From Thermoplasmata archaeon (GTDB lineage Archaea; Thermoplasmatota; Thermoplasmata; RBG-16-68-12; JAGMCJ01): a stretch of 18,415 bases of DNA. The stretch covers positions 1 through 18,415 of the forward strand of contig JAGMCJ010000176.1 of assembly GCA_023129265.1 (NCBI GenBank), read 5' to 3'. How positions within the stretch are numbered: position 1 is the first letter of the stretch; each line of letters opens with the position of its first letter. Shown here piece by piece: positions 15,483 through 18,415 of the stretch. A model generated the notes under the pieces. It did not search any database, was not told the DNA's origin, and saw only the letters and a program-made list of their open reading frames with translations. Made by a program: the position numbers and the translations under genes.

Positions 15483-16031
15483 TCACACCTCCAGGTCGAT
15501 CCTCTTCCCGCAAGCGCCGCACGTGTTGTCCTCCGTGAGCTTGTGTCCGCACTCGCAGACGCGTCCGACGACTTTGGCGGGATTTCCGTGGAGCAGGGCA
15601 TGTGGCGGGACGCTCTTCGTGACAACGCTCCCCGCACCGATCATGGCATATCTTCCGATCGTAATCCCGCAGAGCACTACCGAGCCAGCACCGATTGAGG
15701 CATGGTCCTCCACCAGCGTGGGTACCAACTCGAAATCATCCGCCGCAGCGCGCGGGTACGGATCGTTCGTGAACGTCACATGTGGGCCCACGAAGACATA
15801 GTCGCCCAGGGTCACACCCTGGTAGAGGGTCGCCCTGTTCTGTATCTTGCAGCCGTCCCCGACCACCACGTCCTTTCCGATATAGACGCACTTCCCTATC
15901 CTGCAATTCTTCCCAATTCTCGCGCCTTCCCTCACTTGGACCTCGTTCCAAATCATCGTGTCCTCCCCAATCTCGGCCTGAGTAGAGACCTCAGCGGTTC
16001 TGTGGATCGTCACAGGCATCGAATTCGCCAT
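15483..16031 (-). CDS. Hexapeptide-repeat acetyltransferase with zinc ribbon (WbpD-like)
   Basis: This 182-aa left-handed beta-helix enzyme would transfer acetyl from acetyl-CoA to the 3-amino group made by the aminotransferase, giving a 2,3-diacetamido uronate sugar nucleotide. Repeats such as IGEDTMIW, IGKNCRIG and VGDGCKIQ run through residues 20-75. VTFTNDPYPRA is typical of WbpD-type enzymes. The C-terminus carries a small putative zinc ribbon (C159, C161, C171, C174). The ATG at 16031 is placed by a TATA-like element about 25 nt upstream; ATG 16019 and GTG 16073 are alternatives, and the latter would put the TATA element inside the gene. It is the first gene of the leftward sugar operon and divergent from rtcA. 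Confidence 0.87.
   Translation of the reverse strand: MANSMPVTIHRTAEVSTQAEIGEDTMIWNEVQVREGARIGKNCRIGKCVYIGKDVVVGDGCKIQNRATLYQGVTLGDYVFVGPHVTFTNDPYPRAAADDFELVPTLVEDHASIGAGSVVLCGITIGRYAMIGAGSVVTKSVPPHALLHGNPAKVVGRVCECGHKLTEDNTCGACGKRIDLEV
15486..15492 (-). promoter_or_regulatory. Shine-Dalgarno site that decides the CTG start
   Basis: The minus strand reads GGAGGTG, inside the last codons of the acetyltransferase gene. Seven bases separate it from the CTG at 15478. Both its strength and spacing point to initiation at that CTG. Confidence 0.7.
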
Positions 16032-16050
16032 TCCCGCGAAAGGTCCCCAA

Positions 16051-16060
16051 CGATAAGAAC
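16051..16060 (-). promoter_or_regulatory. TATA-like element of the acetyltransferase-aminotransferase operon
   Basis: The minus strand reads GTTCTTATCG, about 25 nt before the ATG at 16031. It is a moderate match. Confidence 0.4.
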
Positions 16061-16086
16061 TTTGCTCAGTCACGGCACGCGAAACA

Positions 16087-16095
16087 GTTATCTAA
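16087..16095 (+). promoter_or_regulatory. TATA-like element of rtcA
   Basis: GTTATCTAA predicts transcription near 16117, five bases before the TTG at 16122. The AAGGAGGGGG run at 16094-16103 would then be upstream of the transcript, and it is too far from the TTG to act as a ribosome-binding site. Confidence 0.4.
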
Positions 16096-16121
16096 GGAGG
16101 GGGATTACGAGCCCGAACAGC

Positions 16122-17165
16122 TTGATCGAAATCGACGGAGGTTACGGGGAGGGAGGAGGACAGATCCTCAGGATGGCCGTGGCCTTCTCTGCGCTTACCG
16201 GGAAGGACGTCAGGATATTCAACATAAGGGCCAACAGACCCAAGCCTGGATTGGCCAACCAGCACCTCACGTCCATCAAGAGCGTGGCAGAGCTGTCCGG
16301 CGCGAACGTCGAGAACCTGTACAAGGGGTCCATGGAGATACACTTCGCCCCCGGTGAGCTTTCTGGTGGGGACTTCCGCTTTGACATAGGCACCGCTGGC
16401 AGCGTGACCCTGGTGCTCCAGGCCTGTCTGCTTCCCGCCCTTTCGTCCGGTCGCGGATGTCGCATCAGCGTGACGGGCGGTACGGATGTGAAATGGTCGC
16501 CTCCCTGGGACTACTTCGAGCACGTGTTCCTGCCCGTGCTCAGGCGAATCGGCGGGGACGTCACCGTGGAGAAGGTCAGAAGGGGCTATTATCCAAGGGG
16601 CGGCGGACACATCCGCGTGACTGTGAACCCGTGCAAGGGGTTGAGCGGACAGGAATGGATAGACTTGCCACCTGTGGAGAGGATCGACGGGTTTGCCCAC
16701 GTCGGGAACCTGCCAGGCCACATCCTGGAGAGAATGGAAATGGCTTTGAGCGGGCTGAAGGATATCGCCGAGACAGTGATTCGGACGGAGAATCTGGGAA
16801 AGGATCGCGCCACAGGCCAGGGCGGTGCTGTCGTCCTCCGGGCGGTGGCGGGAGACGTCATCCTCGGGTCGGACGCTCTGGCAGAAAGGGGTGTGAAGGC
16901 GGAGAAGGTCGCCCGGAACGCGGCGGAGGCTCTTCTTCGGGAGAGAGACGTGGGAGCGACGGCCGACATGCACCTGTCAGATCAGATTCTTCCCTATCTG
17001 GCAATCGCGGACGGACCTTCGACGTTCGTCGTGAGGGAGATAACGGGTCATTCCAAGACGCATATGTGGTTGCTGGAGAAGTTCCTTGACGTCTCCTTCC
17101 AAACAAAGAGGCTCGACGGAAAATGGAGAATAGAGATTCAGCCTAGCCGTACATGGAGGGTCTAG
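16122..17165 (+). CDS. rtcA: RNA 3'-terminal phosphate cyclase
   Basis: RtcA uses ATP to turn an RNA 3'-phosphate into a 2',3'-cyclic phosphate through an RtcA-AMP intermediate on histidine. The 347-aa product begins IEIDGGYGEGGGQILR, the conserved opening of archaeal RtcA, and has RPKPGLANQHL further on. The catalytic histidine is H310 in TGHSKTH (E. coli H309). In E. coli RtcA an Asn follows three residues after the His-x-x-Thr start of this motif; here that position is His. The TTG at 16122 is chosen because it places Met exactly at the family N-terminus; upstream in-frame sequence overlaps the divergent acetyltransferase gene. No rtcB is in the window. The last 23 bases overlap the convergent PAC2 gene. 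Confidence 0.93.
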   Translation: MIEIDGGYGEGGGQILRMAVAFSALTGKDVRIFNIRANRPKPGLANQHLTSIKSVAELSGANVENLYKGSMEIHFAPGELSGGDFRFDIGTAGSVTLVLQACLLPALSSGRGCRISVTGGTDVKWSPPWDYFEHVFLPVLRRIGGDVTVEKVRRGYYPRGGGHIRVTVNPCKGLSGQEWIDLPPVERIDGFAHVGNLPGHILERMEMALSGLKDIAETVIRTENLGKDRATGQGGAVVLRAVAGDVILGSDALAERGVKAEKVARNAAEALLRERDVGATADMHLSDQILPYLAIADGPSTFVVREITGHSKTHMWLLEKFLDVSFQTKRLDGKWRIEIQPSRTWRV

Positions 17166-17907
17166 CGGGAGCCCGGGCCCTCTTTGCAGTGGCAGTCTGC
17201 TTGTGTATGCTCTTCAACTGCATCTCGATTCTTTCCGCCTCCTCGTACAGAGGCTGCGCATCGAGCTCCGTGTGCAACAGGATCCTATCGATCGTCTCTA
17301 TGACTCGTGCGGCCGCCCGCGCGTCTGGGTAGTCCGGATGCGCCTCGCTCAGTAGGCTGATGACGTTGAAGTCCCGTTTCTTCCCCTCGTTCAGGAGAAC
17401 ACCGGCGACTCCGGTGATGACACCCTCCTCGAAGACCTTTATGGAATTCTCCTTGAGCACGCTACCTGCGAGCTCAGTGCTTCCAATGCCATAGACCTGT
17501 ACTTCAGAGCGCTCCTCGATGCCTGTGTCCCTGTCCACTATGAGGCCCTCGGGGCACAGCAGGAGTTTGCACTTCTGGTCCTCCGCCCAGTCTATGACGG
17601 CCGCCGCTATCACCTTGATGAGATTCGGTGGCGGCTGGAACTCCGATATGAACACGACGATCTTGTCCTTGTTATCTTCCTTCGAACCCGCATAGATGCG
17701 GACGGGATTCATGGGTTCCCCGTCTCTTATCAGCGAAACCGTCGGAAAATAAACGGAATCCATTATCGCGATTTGCTCGAGGTTGAGCGCGTTTATGATG
17801 TAGTTCGCGACTATCGAGCTCACGAGACCGACGCTCGGAAAGCCGTCTATGACCGTAGCCCCTTTCAGATCCATTCTCCTGAGCTCGTATATGTGGATGT
17901 TCTCCAT
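17143..17907 (-). CDS. PAC2-family protein, proteasome assembly chaperone homologue with HbYX-like tail
   Basis: This 254-aa soluble protein belongs to the PAC2/COG2047 family related to eukaryotic proteasome assembly chaperones and archaeal PbaA/PbaB. The core (about 1-225) starts with the typical GFPSVGLVSSIVANYII. A helical segment (about 215-235) leads to a basic tail. The final three residues, Met-Tyr-Gly, fit the hydrophobic-Tyr-any (HbYX) motif by which activators and chaperones dock into 20S alpha-ring pockets. The ATG at 17907 lies about 33 nt after a TATA element. The codons for the tail are within the overlap with the end of rtcA. The proteasome role is inferred from family and motif. 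Confidence 0.88.
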   Translation of the reverse strand: MENIHIYELRRMDLKGATVIDGFPSVGLVSSIVANYIINALNLEQIAIMDSVYFPTVSLIRDGEPMNPVRIYAGSKEDNKDKIVVFISEFQPPPNLIKVIAAAVIDWAEDQKCKLLLCPEGLIVDRDTGIEERSEVQVYGIGSTELAGSVLKENSIKVFEEGVITGVAGVLLNEGKKRDFNVISLLSEAHPDYPDARAAARVIETIDRILLHTELDAQPLYEEAERIEMQLKSIHKQTATAKRARAPARPSMYG

Positions 17908-17935
17908 GTTCAGCGTCGATTCAATCTGGGAACCT

Positions 17936-17945
17936 CTATTTAAGG
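17936..17945 (-). promoter_or_regulatory. TATA element of the PAC2 gene
   Basis: The minus strand reads CCTTAAATAG about 33 nt before the ATG at 17907, allowing a leader of around 6 nt. Confidence 0.55.
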
Positions 17946-17962
17946 CTCACCATCCGAAAAAC

Positions 17963-17970
17963 GTTAAATG
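17963..17970 (+). promoter_or_regulatory. TATA element of the riboflavin-pathway reductase gene
   Basis: GTTAAATG lies about 26 nt before the GTG at 17991, consistent with a leaderless start. It is about 26 nt from the PAC2 TATA box, so the two divergent promoters are nearly back to back. Confidence 0.5.
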
Positions 17971-17990
17971 ATAAGGGAATATCACACATC

Positions 17991-18415
17991 GTGAAACCGC
18001 GAGTCATAGTCAACTGCGCCATGTCCGCGGACGGGAAGATAGCTCTTCCCACGAGGCGGCAGACGAGGATATCAAGCGATGAGGACATGAAGCGGGTCCA
18101 TGAGCTCAGGAACTCCGTTGACGTGATAATCGTTGGCGTTGGCACGGTGCTGGTGGACAACCCGAGCTTGCTGGTCAGCCCCAAGCACGTTTCCGAGATC
18201 AGGAATCCCGTGAGGTTGGTGCTCGACTCGAGCGGGAGGACACCTGATGACGCAGCTGTCTTCGATGGTGACGCGGACACCATCGTCGCGACTTCGGATG
18301 AATGCCCCCGCGATTTCGGCGGGGGCGAAGTCATCAGGTGCGGAAAGGGCATGGTCAATCTGACGAAGCTCATGTCCGTTCTTCACGACAGGGGATATTC
18401 CAGCGTGCTCGTCGA
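17991..18415 (+). CDS. arfC: 2,5-diamino-6-ribosylamino-pyrimidinone 5'-phosphate reductase (partial)
   Basis: The gene runs off the right edge; 141 codons are visible. The product opens MKPRVIVNCAMSADGKIALP, the hallmark of the archaeal/fungal riboflavin reductase (RIB7/MJ0671 type, RibD C-terminal fold). It then has VDVIIVGVGTVLVDNPSL and NPVRLVLDSSGRTP, which form the NADPH-binding dihydrofolate-reductase-like core. It reduces the ribosyl chain of the pyrimidine intermediate to the ribityl form, in the archaeal order of reduction before deamination. The GTG start at 17991 fits the TATA spacing for a leaderless message. It is divergent from the PAC2 gene with an 83-nt spacer. Confidence 0.9.
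   Translation, partial: MKPRVIVNCAMSADGKIALPTRRQTRISSDEDMKRVHELRNSVDVIIVGVGTVLVDNPSLLVSPKHVSEIRNPVRLVLDSSGRTPDDAAVFDGDADTIVATSDECPRDFGGGEVIRCGKGMVNLTKLMSVLHDRGYSSVLV

Noticed and set aside
15479..15637. N-terminal extension of the aminotransferase to an upstream start
   Set aside because: It overlaps the acetyltransferase gene out of frame and adds sequence not found at the start of DegT enzymes.
15702..16121. N-terminal extension of RtcA by 140 codons
   Set aside because: It is antisense to the acetyltransferase gene. The RtcA family begins at the TTG at 16122.
1..18415. Mobile element, prophage or recent transfer
   Set aside because: No transposase, integrase, terminal repeat or tRNA-associated duplication is visible. 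The genes are largely archaeal housekeeping types.

Overview
The window reads as chromosomal DNA from a euryarchaeon. Archaea-specific genes are present: gatD/gatE, a zinc-finger RPA with its RPA-associated partner, a UPF0147 protein, a PAC2 protein and the archaeal riboflavin-pathway reductase. Many starts lie 24-30 nt downstream of an archaeal TATA element, so many transcripts are probably leaderless. GTG and TTG starts are common and the DNA looks GC-rich. A Thermoplasmata-related lineage is possible, but that is inference. I see no mobile element, phage gene or CRISPR array.

Layout. 1-40: start of a leftward gene resembling DUF504/MJ1316. 115-3279: gatD-gatE, the tRNA-dependent amidotransferase that makes Gln-tRNA(Gln). 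3287-3604 (-): thioredoxin-like protein. 3716-4339: unrecognised protein. 4340-5800 (-): seven-helix membrane protein with an HEVLGH metal-site motif and a probably external, sequon-rich C-terminal domain. 6020-8189: RPA and RPA-associated protein. 8190-8506: a long gap, unusual here, with two related palindromes. 8507-9232: stand-alone Lrp-type effector domain, UPF0147 protein and tRNA-Gly(CCC). 9282-12014: type IIA Ca2+-transporting P-type ATPase. 12062-16031: a nucleotide-sugar block. 16122-17165: RNA 3'-phosphate cyclase RtcA. 17143-17907 (-): PAC2 protein with an HbYX-like tail. 17991-end: partial archaeal riboflavin reductase.

The most coherent pathway is the nucleotide-sugar block. It holds a C6 dehydrogenase, a Gfo/Idh/MocA C3 dehydrogenase, a DegT-type aminotransferase and a left-handed beta-helix acetyltransferase. 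These are the four activities of the WbpA-WbpB-WbpE-WbpD route from UDP-GlcNAc to UDP-2,3-diacetamido-2,3-dideoxyglucuronate, a sugar found in N-glycans of some methanogens. The aminotransferase appears to start at a non-canonical CTG behind a strong Shine-Dalgarno sequence.

Gene packing is tight. Convergent pairs abut with no gap (4339/4340, 13357/13358) or overlap (17143-17165). Genes that probably have a leader or sit inside an operon tend to carry Shine-Dalgarno-like sequences, whereas promoter-proximal genes tend to look leaderless.
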